Virus record (IMG/VR): IMGVR_UViG_3300027244_000194 | Span: 62,001-126,000 of that record | Origin: a virus | Length of the DNA: 64,000 nucleotides | Reading direction: 5' to 3' (one strand) | Part shown: positions 8,349 through 17,360 of the stretch, piece by piece | How the letters are laid out: each line of letters opens with the position of its first letter | Position numbering within the stretch: the first letter of the stretch is position 1 | Notes under the pieces: generated by a model | What the model was told of the DNA's origin: nothing | Databases searched by the model: none | The model's input: the letters and a program-made list of their open reading frames with translations, nothing else | Translations under genes and position numbers: made by a program

Positions 8349-8546
8349 GGTGGTAATTAGACGAAAATGAAATTCATGCTGTGATGTTAACCTAATCAGC
8401 ACATTCAGAAGTAGAAATGAGTAACCGCAAATTACTCGCCACCAAGAAAATGGAGAGATAAACGTAAAACCCTAAGAGCACAGTCGACGGACTGCTTAGG
8501 TTGGGACCTTGATGCTGCAAGCGCGCTAAAAAGGTGAAGCTCCAAA
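8349..8546 (+). ncRNA. Putative structured RNA between tRNA-Thr and tRNA-Gly
   Basis: No ORF. GGTGG-TAATT (8349-8358) pairs with AATTA (8430-8434) and CCACC (8439-8443). A second domain has GGAG...CTCC closing ends and an inner strong hairpin in which CCTAAG and CAGTC pair with GACTG and CTTAGG. It does not match a family I know. Confidence 0.4.
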
Positions 8547-8551
8547 AAATT

Positions 8552-8624
8552 GCGAAAGTAGCTCAGTTGGTAGAGCATGACCTTGCCAAGGTCAGGGTCG
8601 CCGGTTCGAACCCGGTCTTTCGCT
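8552..8624 (+). tRNA. tRNA-Gly(GCC)
   Basis: Acceptor GCGAAAG/CTTTCGC, anticodon loop TTGCCAA (GCC), discriminator T. Confidence 0.95.
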
Positions 8625-8625
8625 C

Positions 8626-8925
8626 AAAATAGTAATGTGACCGAACAAGGGGTTAAGAGTCCTTAAGGTACTGGCTGAACTGCTGAAAAGCAGGAATGTT
8701 GGATCACACAGATCTATGAGATAAAACCACTCAAACTACAGGGTAGAATGCGCAACCTGGTAGTCAATGAGGTCCCGCCAAGATACGCTATCTGATCTTT
8801 GCAACGGGTGCTGGTATGCAATCCAGCTGGTCATTACAACAGAACTAGCTACTCTGTTGGACCATGGGTGAAAAGGGGTAGATCCAAGGTGTATGGGTAG
8901 TCAGGAATCCCATTATTACTATTTT
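8626..8925 (+). ncRNA. Structured non-coding RNA of about 300 nt between tRNA-Gly and tRNA-Ala
   Basis: A perfect 11-bp helix joins the ends: 8626-8636 with 8915-8925. Inside are a GTGACC/GGATCAC closing helix, CTGCT-GAAA-AGCAG, CAACAGA/TCTGTTG and GCTGG/CCAGC hairpins. No credible ORF covers it. Large ornate RNAs next to tRNA genes (GOLLD, ROOL) are known in phages, but I cannot assign this one to either. Confidence 0.55.
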
Positions 8926-8929
8926 TCAT

Positions 8930-9003
8930 GGGGGTATAGCTCAGTTGGCTAGAGCATCTGCCTTGCACGCAGAGGGTCGTGGGTTCGAATCCCTCTACCT
9001 CCA
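8930..9003 (+). tRNA. tRNA-Ala(UGC)
   Basis: Acceptor GGGGGTA/TACCTCC, anticodon loop CTTGCAC (TGC), discriminator A, CCA encoded at 9004-9006. Confidence 0.95.
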
Positions 9004-9035
9004 CCATGAGTTTCTTTGTTCTCAGGCAAAACAAA

Positions 9036-9060
9036 GTGGAGCTAATGTGGCGAAATTAGA
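9036..9060 (+). pseudogene. Possible tRNA-Leu 5' remnant
   Basis: The stretch TGTGGCGAAATTAGACG is nearly the same as the D-arm region of tRNA-Leu at 7770-7790 with two bases missing. No matching 3' half follows; a terminator hairpin takes its place. Confidence 0.3.
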
Positions 9061-9095
9061 CGGTTGAGCTTCGGTTCAACCGTCCATTTCTTTTT
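9059..9095 (+). terminator. UUCG-loop terminator after first tRNA group
   Basis: GACGGTTGAGC, TTCG loop, GTTCAACCGTC (9059-9084), then a T-rich run. Confidence 0.8.
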
Positions 9096-9098
9096 AAT

Positions 9099-9359
9099 AT
9101 GAGTAAGATCAAAGAAATCATTGAAGGTTGGGGAAGATTGCTCTTCCAAGATTACGATAACCTAGCACCTGCCCTGAAAGAAAGAACAGAGCAGCGTCTT
9201 TCAATTTGTCATGATTGCAAGATTCGTAACGGTGTAATTTGCGATCCAACCAAAACAGGAACTCATGCGGAAACAGGTAAGATTGTTCGAGGATGTGGTT
9301 GTCACCTAAGAGCTAAAGCTCTATCTGTAAATTCTTCTTGTCCACTTGGTAAGTGGTGA
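9099..9359 (+). CDS. Small zinc-ribbon-like protein
   Basis: 86 residues. Cys pairs C-x-x-C (CHDC, residues about 37-40), a single Cys in VICD, C-x-C (GCGC) and a final Cys in SSCPLGKW suggest one or two zinc sites. The ending CPLGKW is common in small Bacteroidetes phage proteins of this type. The start follows the terminator hairpin at 9059 with only a few bases between. Function unknown; nucleic-acid or protein binding is likely. Confidence 0.65.
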   Translation: MSKIKEIIEGWGRLLFQDYDNLAPALKERTEQRLSICHDCKIRNGVICDPTKTGTHAETGKIVRGCGCHLRAKALSVNSSCPLGKW

Positions 9360-9387
9360 AACAATTTTAGATTTGACTGTATAAATA
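9356..9387 (+). promoter_or_regulatory. Promoter: GTGAAA-N18-TATAAATA before tRNA-Glu
   Basis: GTGAAA at 9356-9361 and TATAAATA at 9380-9387, the spacing seen at 7485 and 7662. The -10-like box ends only 6 bases before tRNA-Glu, so transcription would start at or near the mature 5' end. Confidence 0.6.
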
Positions 9388-9393
9388 CTAAAC

Positions 9394-9467
9394 GGCCCGT
9401 TCGTCTAGCGGTTTAGGACATCTCCCTTTCACGGAGAAGATCACGAGTTCGAATCTCGTACGGGTCA
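9394..9467 (+). tRNA. tRNA-Glu(UUC)
   Basis: Acceptor GGCCCGT/ACGGGTC, anticodon loop CTTTCAC (TTC), discriminator A. Confidence 0.95.
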
Positions 9468-9488
9468 CGAATCTTAATTCAATTCAAA

Positions 9489-9623
9489 ATGGCAAAAGAA
9501 AAATGTGTAAGCTGTAGCGTTGAAACTCAATACGAGGAGTCAACTCACATCGATTTTCGTTATCATTATGTTGAGGGTGCTGGACAATTGTGTTCAAGCT
9601 GCCACGACGAAATATATAACTAA
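9489..9623 (+). CDS. Very small zinc-finger-like protein
   Basis: 44 residues. Two C-x-x-C knuckles, CVSC near the start and CSSC near the end, can bind one zinc ion. The stop overlaps the next start by one base (TAATG), which supports translation. Function unknown; it may bind nucleic acid or a host protein. Confidence 0.65.
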   Translation: MAKEKCVSCSVETQYEESTHIDFRYHYVEGAGQLCSSCHDEIYN

Positions 9624-9829
9624 TGAAAGTCTATATCTACATTTCACAAAAAGACTTGTTGGTTTTCAACGGTCTATTGGCAGACAGTTCGTATATGGGT
9701 TCAGGTATTAAAATTGAATATTTTGAAGAGCACTCGCCTGGAACCCTAATGGTATCAATGGCACTTGATACGTTCATTTATTTTCAAGATCAAGATGTGC
9801 TCTTTCAAACTGAATTAATTCAAAACTAA
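9623..9829 (+). CDS. Hypothetical protein, 68 aa
   Basis: Start overlaps the upstream stop by one base, so it is translationally coupled. Strand-rich, with aromatic and acidic residues (MKVYIYISQKD, IKIEYFEEH). It could be a small alpha/beta fold. No family recognised. The next gene starts one base after its stop. Confidence 0.6.
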   Translation: MKVYIYISQKDLLVFNGLLADSSYMGSGIKIEYFEEHSPGTLMVSMALDTFIYFQDQDVLFQTELIQN

Positions 9830-9830
9830 C

Positions 9831-10145
9831 ATGAATCGAAGAGACAAACAAACTCGAGTCTTCAAACAGCTTGTTGATCGTCAGCTTCTTCCTTTCGGTA
9901 AAACGTATGAAGACGTAATTAGTGACCCGATGTGGTACCTTCGTTACAAGACTACGCCTGAAGCCGAAAAAGAATTCATTCAATGGGGTGTTGAGTTCTT
10001 GCGTAAAGAGCTTAGCATGACCAAGAAGGGAGCTGAAAACGAGATGAGCTGGTTTGTTCTACAATGGGGTCTTACAACCAATCAAGAGCTTAACGTTGAG
10101 GATTTCATCGCTCAACCAGCTGACAAAGTGGCCAAAGCCAGCTAA
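9831..10145 (+). CDS. Hypothetical protein, 104 aa
   Basis: Mostly helical, charged protein (RRDKQTRVFKQL; EAEKEFIQWGVEFLRKEL). It closes the small operon started at tRNA-Glu, being followed by a strong terminator at 10171. No family recognised. Confidence 0.65.
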   Translation: MNRRDKQTRVFKQLVDRQLLPFGKTYEDVISDPMWYLRYKTTPEAEKEFIQWGVEFLRKELSMTKKGAENEMSWFVLQWGLTTNQELNVEDFIAQPADKVAKAS

Positions 10146-10170
10146 TTTGAAACTTTTTTCAATTTTTTTA

Positions 10171-10200
10171 ACCCGAGATTTTTTAGTCTCGGGTTTTTTT
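10171..10200 (+). terminator. Rho-independent terminator
   Basis: ACCCGAGA 10171-10178 pairs with TCTCGGGT 10187-10194, followed by seven T. The T-run merges into the promoter-like motif that follows. Confidence 0.85.
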
Positions 10201-10219
10201 GTTATATTTACTAAGTAAT
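10194..10219 (+). promoter_or_regulatory. TTTTTGTTATATTTA-type promoter motif
   Basis: T-run, then GTTATATTTACTAAGTAAT. Closely similar motifs lie before the genes at 44954, 46065, 55956, 56267 and 58473. Confidence 0.55.
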
Positions 10220-10242
10220 CAGATAACTAATAGACAAAAAAC

Positions 10243-10569
10243 ATGGCAAGAACTACTTTCACCGCAACAGAAGACATGATTGGTAAGTACATCAACGAGT
10301 ATCTTTACTCTGACGTTAATCCAGTTGGAAAAATCGTTGGTATCAAATCGAAGACAATTCTTTATGTACAACCGATCGAAGCTACCAAGAATAAGACTGA
10401 GATGGAATTCATTCCAGGTGGTTTTTCAGCACATTGTACCAACAACAGTGCCCAAGAGTGGGAGTTTGAAGAAGTTGGTGAAGTTGTTGAAATGCGAATG
10501 ACCCTTGGACGTTATGATTGGCGCAAAATCGCTGATGCTCCACGTAAACACTATGATTATAACTTCTAA
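10243..10569 (+). CDS. Hypothetical protein, 108 aa
   Basis: First gene after the promoter motif at 10194. Beta-rich first half (VGKIVGIKSKTILYVQPI) and an acidic second half (EWEFEEVGEVVEMRM). The strand pattern suggests a small barrel, perhaps nucleic-acid binding, but nothing specific is recognised. The next gene starts 7 bases after its stop. Confidence 0.65.
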   Translation: MARTTFTATEDMIGKYINEYLYSDVNPVGKIVGIKSKTILYVQPIEATKNKTEMEFIPGGFSAHCTNNSAQEWEFEEVGEVVEMRMTLGRYDWRKIADAPRKHYDYNF

Positions 10570-10576
10570 TAAAAAT

Positions 10577-10810
10577 ATGGTACTAGACTTAAATCAAGAA
10601 ATGGCCTGGGTAACTTTCTTCAACGAAGGATGGGAAACCATCTGGCACCCAGTAACCGACATCACCGGCAAGCAACTCCACTTTGATGAAACTATCATGG
10701 ACTATTGTCGCGAACGGTACAATGCTCGCGAAGGCCGCGATTGGACTTACTTCGGTATTGCACCCACCTCCCAAATGTTACTAAAGAACGCTGTAAGAGA
10801 CAACCTATGA
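10577..10810 (+). CDS. Hypothetical protein, 77 aa
   Basis: ATG at 10577 is chosen over the frame's earlier opening, which would overlap the previous gene. Trp-rich (MAWVTFFNEGW, IWHPV, DWTYFG). The stop overlaps the next start as ATGA, which supports coupled translation. No family recognised. Confidence 0.65.
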   Translation: MVLDLNQEMAWVTFFNEGWETIWHPVTDITGKQLHFDETIMDYCRERYNAREGRDWTYFGIAPTSQMLLKNAVRDNL

Positions 10811-11004
10811 GATATACTGTAACCTTTCAAATTGACATTGAATCACGCGATGATAAGCATGCAGTTTCAAAGGCACAAATGATTGCCAATCGGCAGAACG
10901 ATAAGCACCCTGCACAGCGTTGGATCGTGTCAGATGTATCTACTCGCCCATGGGCATCATTTAGTTTTAAGAAAGTTGACATCAGTAGTTTAACCGGTAA
11001 GTAA
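10807..11004 (+). CDS. Hypothetical protein, 65 aa
   Basis: ATGA overlap with the gene before sets the start at 10807. The pattern MRYTVTFQIDIESRDDKHAV then a helix with AQMIANRQ and a later strand resembles a small alpha/beta (ferredoxin-like) domain. It overlaps the next start by one base. Function unknown. Confidence 0.65.
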   Translation: MRYTVTFQIDIESRDDKHAVSKAQMIANRQNDKHPAQRWIVSDVSTRPWASFSFKKVDISSLTGK

Positions 11005-11261
11005 TGGAAGATCATCATTATTTTGAAAATCCAGCACCCGAAGAAAAGGTGCTACGTTACGATGCCATCGTGCCAAACGTATGGGACTACACTATGTCTG
11101 AATATGCAAGTGTCTTAGCTTCTCACCACAATCGAGTTGGTGGTTTCGCTAAAGAATCAAAACGTCAATTGGTTGAAGAACACTTTGCTCCTCACAGGGT
11201 TCACTGGCGCACACAAACACGGTATTGGGAAGATTACGATAAACAAGATGCATGGCGATGA
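11004..11261 (+). CDS. Hypothetical protein, 85 aa
   Basis: One-base overlap with the gene before and ATGA overlap with the gene after, inside a tightly coupled run from 10577 to 11839. Rich in His, Tyr and Trp (MEDHHYFENPAPEE, HRVHWRTQTRYWED). No recognised domain. Confidence 0.6.
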   Translation: MEDHHYFENPAPEEKVLRYDAIVPNVWDYTMSEYASVLASHHNRVGGFAKESKRQLVEEHFAPHRVHWRTQTRYWEDYDKQDAWR

Positions 11262-11839
11262 ATCACAGACAATTTACATGGTGGCGTAGGTTTTACACAA
11301 CACGACACTTAAAGCAACTGCCCTGGAAAGGTTACTCCGAGCTTCTCCAGAGAATCGATTATGGTGAGTATGAATTCAATCATCTTGGGTTTGAAGTGTA
11401 CTTAGAGGATAAGGTTTATCTTGCAGAGATTGAAAAATTAAAGCAAACCTTAAAGTCAAAGAGTCAAGATGTGATTGAAGAAGCCATCATTCACCTGCGT
11501 AAGAAATTCCACAAACGCAAGGAATTTATCATGGAACGACATTTGATTGAAGAACAGAAGTCTTTGAATCGACTTGCGCAGGACTTAGCTTCAGAATTTG
11601 GAATGGAAAAGGAACATGTTGAAGAGGTGATGGAAACCTTTGATGGAACAACACGGCACATTTACTATCATTTACAGTCTATTAATAATAATCGCGTACC
11701 CCCGACCGCGGAGGAAGTAGAAATGATCCCAAAGACCGTTGAACCCCAACCTCGACACGTGCTCAGATATGATGAAATGAAGTGGCAGCCCCTATGGCAA
11801 GAAGTTATCACAGAAAAAAAGGTCTGGGGAGCACTTTAA
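11258..11839 (+). CDS. Hypothetical helical protein, 193 aa
   Basis: ATG at 11258 overlaps the previous stop as ATGA; an ATG at 11252 gives two more residues. A basic N-terminus (HRQFTWWRRFYTTRHL) leads into long charged helices (LAEIEKLKQTLKSKSQ, IHLRKKFHKRKEF) that may form a coiled coil. The last gene of this coupled set. Function unknown. Confidence 0.65.
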   Translation: MNHRQFTWWRRFYTTRHLKQLPWKGYSELLQRIDYGEYEFNHLGFEVYLEDKVYLAEIEKLKQTLKSKSQDVIEEAIIHLRKKFHKRKEFIMERHLIEEQKSLNRLAQDLASEFGMEKEHVEEVMETFDGTTRHIYYHLQSINNNRVPPTAEEVEMIPKTVEPQPRHVLRYDEMKWQPLWQEVITEKKVWGAL

Positions 11840-11862
11840 AATAAACAGGCGGAGTACCATGT

Positions 11863-11870
11863 GATATATA
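11863..11870 (+). promoter_or_regulatory. GATATATA motif before the 11875 gene
   Basis: GATATATA then CTCT and the start codon; the identical arrangement GATATATACTCTATG is found before the ATP-grasp gene at 43590. If it is a promoter, the mRNA would be nearly leaderless. Confidence 0.35.
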
Positions 11871-11874
11871 CTCT

Positions 11875-12576
11875 ATGATGGAGTTTGATCAGGATTGGTT
11901 TAGCCAAGGGCCTATAGATTACGAGTTCAAGAAATACACTTTAATGGCGAAAATTAAGCGCCTTGAAGGTATGATTAAACTTGGTATAATCTGGCCTATT
12001 ATTCAGGAGGTTGAGTACCACTTGGATTACCTGTATCGTTTCAAATATGAGAAAGAAACTCTTGACGATAAGTTAAAGATTGCTAAGGATATTGACTTCG
12101 TTAACTTTAGAATTATTTACGAAATTCCTGATGATCAAATAGGAGATCAGATGGACGTTCTTCACCGTATTGCAAACGAAGCGATAGTTAAATTTGAAGA
12201 CGTTTACATGGAAGCAAGATTGGCTTGGAGAGACATTGAACCGCATATTAGAATAACGTGGATTCCTTCTAAAACTCCAATTTTAAAGTCAGGATTTGCA
12301 GCGATGGTTGACAATAGACAAAAGATTCACCTGTGTAAATTTGAAAAACCATCAAAGTTAGGAGGAGATTGGAGAACTTTCAAACTTGAAAAGATTGAAG
12401 AAGTTCCATTCACACCAGAAGCAATGGGTAAAATGGTAGAGATCCATACGCAAATGGACACTCGGATTCCATTTGCAAGAATGGACTATAATATCAATTG
12501 TTCGTTTGAAGACGCAATCTTCCCGATAGCCAAGAGTATATTATATTCTTCCTTAATGAAGGATTTCACCTCATGA
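11875..12576 (+). CDS. Hypothetical protein, 233 aa
   Basis: Two ATG codons in a row at 11875 and 11878. The N-terminal half is helical (KRLEGMIKLGIIWPIIQEVE), the C-terminal half mixed (HIRITWIPSKTPILKSGFAA). It stands alone between GATATATA motifs at 11863 and 12581 and just before the fibre region, so a virion or assembly role is possible. No family recognised. Confidence 0.65.
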   Translation: MMEFDQDWFSQGPIDYEFKKYTLMAKIKRLEGMIKLGIIWPIIQEVEYHLDYLYRFKYEKETLDDKLKIAKDIDFVNFRIIYEIPDDQIGDQMDVLHRIANEAIVKFEDVYMEARLAWRDIEPHIRITWIPSKTPILKSGFAAMVDNRQKIHLCKFEKPSKLGGDWRTFKLEKIEEVPFTPEAMGKMVEIHTQMDTRIPFARMDYNINCSFEDAIFPIAKSILYSSLMKDFTS

Positions 12577-12580
12577 GGGT

Positions 12581-12588
12581 GATATATA
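12581..12588 (+). promoter_or_regulatory. GATATATA late-promoter-like motif before the first collagen-like fibre
   Basis: GATATATA 36 bases before the start at 12617, within an A-rich leader. Confidence 0.4.
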
Positions 12589-12616
12589 ACCAAACATAAA
12601 ATAAGATAGCATAGAC

Positions 12617-15340
12617 ATGCCTTACGTTTCAAAGGATGACATAATGGTTTATATCGGCAGTAACCTTTCAGTGGTTGCTGGCCAACCATCGACCGTCGAG
12701 CTAATCTTGTACAAAGACTACATCAACAATCAGTTGAATGCCGCTGATGCCGATTCAATTACGGTATCTCTGTACAATTCATTAGGACAAAAGATGTATC
12801 AGTACTCAAACCCAGTTATTTCGGGTATTACTGATCTTCTAACAATGGGTAACCCAGCAACAGCAACGCAGGGTTACATCTCTTTCTCGATCACACCAAA
12901 CCAGAGCGCAAATCTGGCCAATGGTAACCTTTATGCTCAAGTAACAATCACATACTCTAACTACTATCCATCAGCGAAGACTTACATTATTCCACAGTTG
13001 ATGATTGGTACAGTTAGCGGATCAAGTATTACAGGTACTGGTTCAGGTTCAGGTTCTGGTTCAGGATCGGGTTCAGGATCAACTTCACTTTCAGGTTCAA
13101 GTAACGCTTCAAGCCCTTACGTTAGATACCAAGTATCTGCAGTTGATGGCTCAAACCCATCACTGAAATCAGTCACGTTCAATGCCTCTGATCCTTCACT
13201 GGTAACTTCAATCAAGTTTTACAACTTAGATCAGAACAACGTTAGAAACGTACTGCTTGAAAATTATCTGATAAAGAGAGACCCGGGCGGTTCTAACGTC
13301 AACGCTAACATCGTTGTTACAAACGCAGGTTCTCCAAACCAATACGCTATCTACGAAATTACAGGTTATAATAGAATTAACGCTGAAGCCGGTGGAGGAG
13401 ACGATAACGATAATGATTACACTGAAGTTCTAGTTACATACGAAGATAGCTCATACTCTCCAGTTGCTTCACCATACGTATGGGAAGTAGGACAGTACAT
13501 TAGTTATGACATTGATATGTTTGGTGGAGCAGGTTCTGGTTCAGGAACTGCAGGATCAGACGGCACTTCAGGTTCTTCAGGTACAGACGGTACTTCAGGT
13601 TCATCAGGTACTGATGGCGTAGCGGGTCCACAGGGTCCTGCAGGTGTAGATGGTGTAATAGGTTCTGACGGTTCATCTGGTTCTTCAGGTACTGATGGTA
13701 CTTCAGGCTCATCTGGCTCTTCAGGTACTGATGGTACTTCAGGCTCATCTGGTTCTTCAGGTTCTGATGGTACTTCAGGCTCATCTGGTTCTGATGGTAC
13801 TTCAGGTTCTTCAGGTACTGATGGTACTTCAGGCTCATCTGGTTCTTCAGGTACTGATGGTACTTCAGGTTCTTCAGGCACTGATGGTACTTCAGGTTCT
13901 GATGGTACTTCTGGTTCATCTGGTACAGATGGCGTTGGAGGTATTACACAGGCTGGAACTAACATTGATGTTTCGGGTTCTGGTACAGTTGCAGACCCTT
14001 ATGTAATTAGTGCTTCTTCATTAGCAAGTGGATCTTCAGGTTCATCAGGTACTGATGGTACTTCGGGTTCTTCAGGTACAGACGGTACTTCGGGTTCTTC
14101 AGGTACAGACGGTACTTCGGGTTCTTCAGGTACAGACGGTACTTCGGGTTCTTCAGGTACAGACGGTACTTCGGGTTCTTCAGGTACTTCAGGAGATAAT
14201 GGTACTTCAGGTTCATCAGGCACGGACGGCACATCAGGTTCATCTGGCACAGACGGTACATCGGGTTCTTCAGGTACAGACGGCACTTCAGGTTCATCAG
14301 GTACTGATGGCACTTCTGGTTCTTCAGGTACTTCAGGTGACAATGGTACTTCGGGTTCTTCAGGTACTTCAGGTGACAATGGTACTTCGGGTTCTTCAGG
14401 AACTGATGGTACTTCAGGATCATCAGGCACGGACGGTACTTCAGGTTCTTCAGGAACTGATGGTACTTCAGGTTCATCGGGTACTTCAGGTGACAATGGT
14501 ACTTCGGGTTCTTCAGGTACTTCAGGTGACAATGGTACTTCGGGTTCTTCAGGAACTGATGGTACTTCAGGATCATCAGGCACAGACGGTACTTCAGGTT
14601 CTTCAGGAACTGATGGTACTTCAGGTTCATCGGGTACTTCAGGTGACAATGGTACTTCGGGTTCTTCAGGTACTTCAGGTTCATCTGGCACGGACGGCAC
14701 TTCTGGTTCTTCGGGTACTAATGGTACTTCAGGTTCTTCAGGTACAGATGGTACGTCAGGTTCTTCAGGTACTAATGGTCTTGGAATTCCTTCAGGTGGT
14801 ACATCAGGTCAAGCGCTTGTTAAAATTGACTCTAACCCATATAACGTACAGTGGTCTACTATCTCAGGAGGTTCTGGTTCAGGAACTAACAAGTATCTAC
14901 TAAGACTTGAATATGATTCATCAAACCACCTAGTTAATAACACTACAGATAACAAGTTTGTTTCTGCAACTGGATTCTTGACTGCAAACGCATCAGTTGA
15001 CTCAGTTTCAGTTAATACTTCAACGGCAATTTATACAGCTACAGTTTCATTCAATGAATCAAATCCACCACTTGCAATTCAGGTTCTTGCATGGGATCCT
15101 GCAACTTACAAGTATGAAGTTCACGCCTACAGAGTTGACGCTGCACTAGCTAAAATTGATTCTGCAGCTGCAAACTTCTCTACGTCTGGCACAAATCAAC
15201 TTGTTCCAAACTTCTTAAATGGTGCATTTACAACATCAATGACACTTGACGTAAGAAAAGACTTTATTAAATACGGTAATAAATCAGGTTTGGGTTCTTC
15301 TGCAAGAAACGCTCACGCATACGTAATATTTGTATTCTAA
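12617..15340 (+). CDS. Collagen-like tail fibre protein, 907 aa
   Basis: Domains in order: an Ig-like beta domain (about 1-130), a Gly-Ser linker, a second beta domain (about 165-300), a long collagen-like block (about 310-735) built of [10 protein letters not shown] units with one classical stretch ([10 protein letters not shown]), and a C-terminal beta domain (about 745-907). Gly is at every third place over hundreds of residues, the mark of a trimeric triple helix. It is almost certainly a virion fibre or surface spike. The collagen block has no Lys, unlike the two later fibres, so it is not an obvious substrate for lysine modification. Confidence 0.8.
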   Translation: MPYVSKDDIMVYIGSNLSVVAGQPSTVELILYKDYINNQLNAADADSITVSLYNSLGQKMYQYSNPVISGITDLLTMGNPATATQGYISFSITPNQSANLANGNLYAQVTITYSNYYPSAKTYIIPQLMIGTVSGSSITGTGSGSGSGSGSGSGSTSLSGSSNASSPYVRYQVSAVDGSNPSLKSVTFNASDPSLVTSIKFYNLDQNNVRNVLLENYLIKRDPGGSNVNANIVVTNAGSPNQYAIYEITGYNRINAEAGGGDDNDNDYTEVLVTYEDSSYSPVASPYVWEVGQYISYDIDMFGGAGSGSGTAGSDGTSGSSGTDGTSGSSGTDGVAGPQGPAGVDGVIGSDGSSGSSGTDGTSGSSGSSGTDGTSGSSGSSGSDGTSGSSGSDGTSGSSGTDGTSGSSGSSGTDGTSGSSGTDGTSGSDGTSGSSGTDGVGGITQAGTNIDVSGSGTVADPYVISASSLASGSSGSSGTDGTSGSSGTDGTSGSSGTDGTSGSSGTDGTSGSSGTDGTSGSSGTSGDNGTSGSSGTDGTSGSSGTDGTSGSSGTDGTSGSSGTDGTSGSSGTSGDNGTSGSSGTSGDNGTSGSSGTDGTSGSSGTDGTSGSSGTDGTSGSSGTSGDNGTSGSSGTSGDNGTSGSSGTDGTSGSSGTDGTSGSSGTDGTSGSSGTSGDNGTSGSSGTSGSSGTDGTSGSSGTNGTSGSSGTDGTSGSSGTNGLGIPSGGTSGQALVKIDSNPYNVQWSTISGGSGSGTNKYLLRLEYDSSNHLVNNTTDNKFVSATGFLTANASVDSVSVNTSTAIYTATVSFNESNPPLAIQVLAWDPATYKYEVHAYRVDAALAKIDSAAANFSTSGTNQLVPNFLNGAFTTSMTLDVRKDFIKYGNKSGLGSSARNAHAYVIFVF
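13556..14791 (+). repeat. Collagen-like tandem repeats in the 12617 gene
   Basis: Repeats of 9- and 18-base type coding [10 protein letters not shown] and GTSGDNG. Long near-identical blocks recur, so slippage and recombination are likely. Confidence 0.9.
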
Positions 15341-15344
15341 GACT

Positions 15345-17291
15345 ATGGCAATCTACAATCCAACCAATCCACCCCTATTTCTATCCGGTAGAATCACATC
15401 TATTAACGGTTTAGATCAGTATCCTTATGAGGATTCAACTGGCATTAAAGCAACCGGTGCATATTACACCTTTGAAATCACAGTTGATCAAGTAACTTCG
15501 CAATCCATCGGTACTGCTAATTCTCGTTCAGGTAACGTTAAAGAGTACAATGGATTGGACATTAAGGCTGGAGATTGGGTTACAAGTGAAAATGGTCAGA
15601 TTGTTCTAAAGATTGAATCAATCGAAACTAAATCCGAAACGTCTATTTCTTTTATCGCAAAAGACGTAGATATGATTGCGTATAAACTTTACGCTTCAAA
15701 TTATCTTACAACAAATTCTAAGCTAGCTTTCTTTGAAGTTTCAGATAACAATGTGCCTCTTCTAACTACTGGGGCAGTTCAATCTTTCTTTCCAACTCCA
15801 GCGTCAATGGATAAGATCCAAGGTCGCTTTGCAGCTGAAGAAGAAACAGAAAGATACAGATTTGAATTTTCAACTTCTCAAACAGGTTATAATTCAGGCG
15901 ACATTATTACAGTTTCAGCTGAAGGCGAGTTTGTAAAGCTTGGAACTCCGGGTGCTGCAGAAGTTCCAGTTGGTTTGGTTCTTGAAAAGACAATGAATGA
16001 CACTGTAGTTTACATTAAGCCATTTAACACGTTAATTGATAACCACTCAAACCCTGAACTTCTTAATGGTAATGCTGGTGAAATCTACTACATGGACCCT
16101 ACAGTTCCTGGTGGAATCACAACAACTGCTTCAAGAGGAGCTAAAGCACTTTTCCTACAAGTTAAAGATCCAGTTCAAACTGAAGTTAGAGCTACTATTT
16201 CAAACTACTTACCGGGTTCTTCAGACATGATTATCTTTAATGAGATTCCAGTGTTTGATGGTTCTTCAGATGAAGTTTCAACAGTTCAAGATTTTGTTGA
16301 CCTAATTAACGTATCAACTGATGATCACCATATCACAGCATCTAAAGAATCAGAGTTTTCATCTTTGCTTTCTAACGCATCTGTTGCAACTAATGGTGTA
16401 TCAATCCTAGCGCTATCAGATAACACAGGCGCAAGTTACACCCAGATTGATGTAACAATCAGCGATGGTACAAATTCAACAACAGTTCTATTTGACCAAA
16501 CAACAGTAACTTCTCCAATCGCATATCCAGATGCACCGGAATACCTATTGGTTAATGCTCAGATCGCAGCTGATCTTTTTAACGCTGCTTTTCAAGCTGA
16601 TGGCCTAGATCTTGAAGCAATCGCAATCATACCAGGAGACGGAGCTTACTCATCTACCTTTGGACAATTGAAGATTCAAGCTATTACATCAACGGCTTCA
16701 ATCTCTATCACAACAACTGACGTTGACGTTCTAGGAGATACATTCCTATCAGGTTTTGGTATCGCGGCTTCAGCCCCTGCAAACGGAGCTGACTTCTTGA
16801 TTTTAACAAGACAAGATGGTGGAGATCTAATGATCACCGGTAATGGAACATATATCAACCAAAACGGTATCACATCTTCATCAGCGGGTTCTTCTGCAGT
16901 TCTTCTAATGCTAGAAGGCGTTAATGACGAACCAGAAACGGGAGTTAATGTATCAGTTGATAAAAACCAGGTTGTGGCTTCAACCACAACACACGATCAC
17001 TATGTGACAGGAATCAATATCGACTACACTCCATTCCAGGATAGCGATGTAATTGTTAAAATTAACGGTGTTGAAGTTAACATCGGAGATGGAGACAACG
17101 AAGATGATTGTTACTTTACAGATCCTACCCTTTCAGGTTACAATACTGATGGAAACGCAATGGTCGCCAAGCTGATTAAAGACATTGCATCCGGCGACGT
17201 ATTGATCTGGAACCCTACCTATGCAGGTTATGGACTAGATCCATCAGATGATATTGACGTTATTTACCAGGCTTCTTCTTACGACCTGTAA
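15345..17291 (+). CDS. Putative virion protein with shared C-terminal domain, 648 aa
   Basis: ATG at 15345 follows the fibre stop by four bases. Beta-rich throughout, with no Cys-rich or enzymatic motif. Residues about 560-648 (TGINIDYTPFQDSDVIVKIN, DDCYFTD, IKDIASGDVLIWN) closely match the C-terminus of the protein at 23932, marking a common module. A strong terminator follows. Probably part of a fibre or baseplate-attached structure. Confidence 0.7.
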   Translation: MAIYNPTNPPLFLSGRITSINGLDQYPYEDSTGIKATGAYYTFEITVDQVTSQSIGTANSRSGNVKEYNGLDIKAGDWVTSENGQIVLKIESIETKSETSISFIAKDVDMIAYKLYASNYLTTNSKLAFFEVSDNNVPLLTTGAVQSFFPTPASMDKIQGRFAAEEETERYRFEFSTSQTGYNSGDIITVSAEGEFVKLGTPGAAEVPVGLVLEKTMNDTVVYIKPFNTLIDNHSNPELLNGNAGEIYYMDPTVPGGITTTASRGAKALFLQVKDPVQTEVRATISNYLPGSSDMIIFNEIPVFDGSSDEVSTVQDFVDLINVSTDDHHITASKESEFSSLLSNASVATNGVSILALSDNTGASYTQIDVTISDGTNSTTVLFDQTTVTSPIAYPDAPEYLLVNAQIAADLFNAAFQADGLDLEAIAIIPGDGAYSSTFGQLKIQAITSTASISITTTDVDVLGDTFLSGFGIAASAPANGADFLILTRQDGGDLMITGNGTYINQNGITSSSAGSSAVLLMLEGVNDEPETGVNVSVDKNQVVASTTTHDHYVTGINIDYTPFQDSDVIVKINGVEVNIGDGDNEDDCYFTDPTLSGYNTDGNAMVAKLIKDIASGDVLIWNPTYAGYGLDPSDDIDVIYQASSYDL

Positions 17292-17332
17292 AAAAACGCA
17301 TTTTTTCCAGAAAATATCACTATATTATATCA

Positions 17333-17360
17333 AAAAGGGAGCTAAACGCTCCCTTTTGTT
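17333..17360 (+). terminator. Rho-independent terminator
   Basis: AAAAGGGAGC 17333-17342 pairs with GCTCCCTTTT 17348-17357. Confidence 0.85.

Noticed and set aside
8626-8925. tmRNA or SRP RNA
   Set aside because: No tRNA-like ends with a tag reading frame, and no SRP tetraloop motif.
8849-9034. Minus-strand ORF across tRNA-Ala
   Set aside because: It is the reverse of the tRNA and of the structured RNA.
9394-9467. Phage attachment site at a tRNA gene
   Set aside because: No integrase and no duplicated tRNA 3' end in the window; the features fit a lytic phage.
13556-14791. Repeat array that might suggest CRISPR
   Set aside because: Repeats are codon-based, contiguous and coding; there are no unique spacers. 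No CRISPR array was seen.
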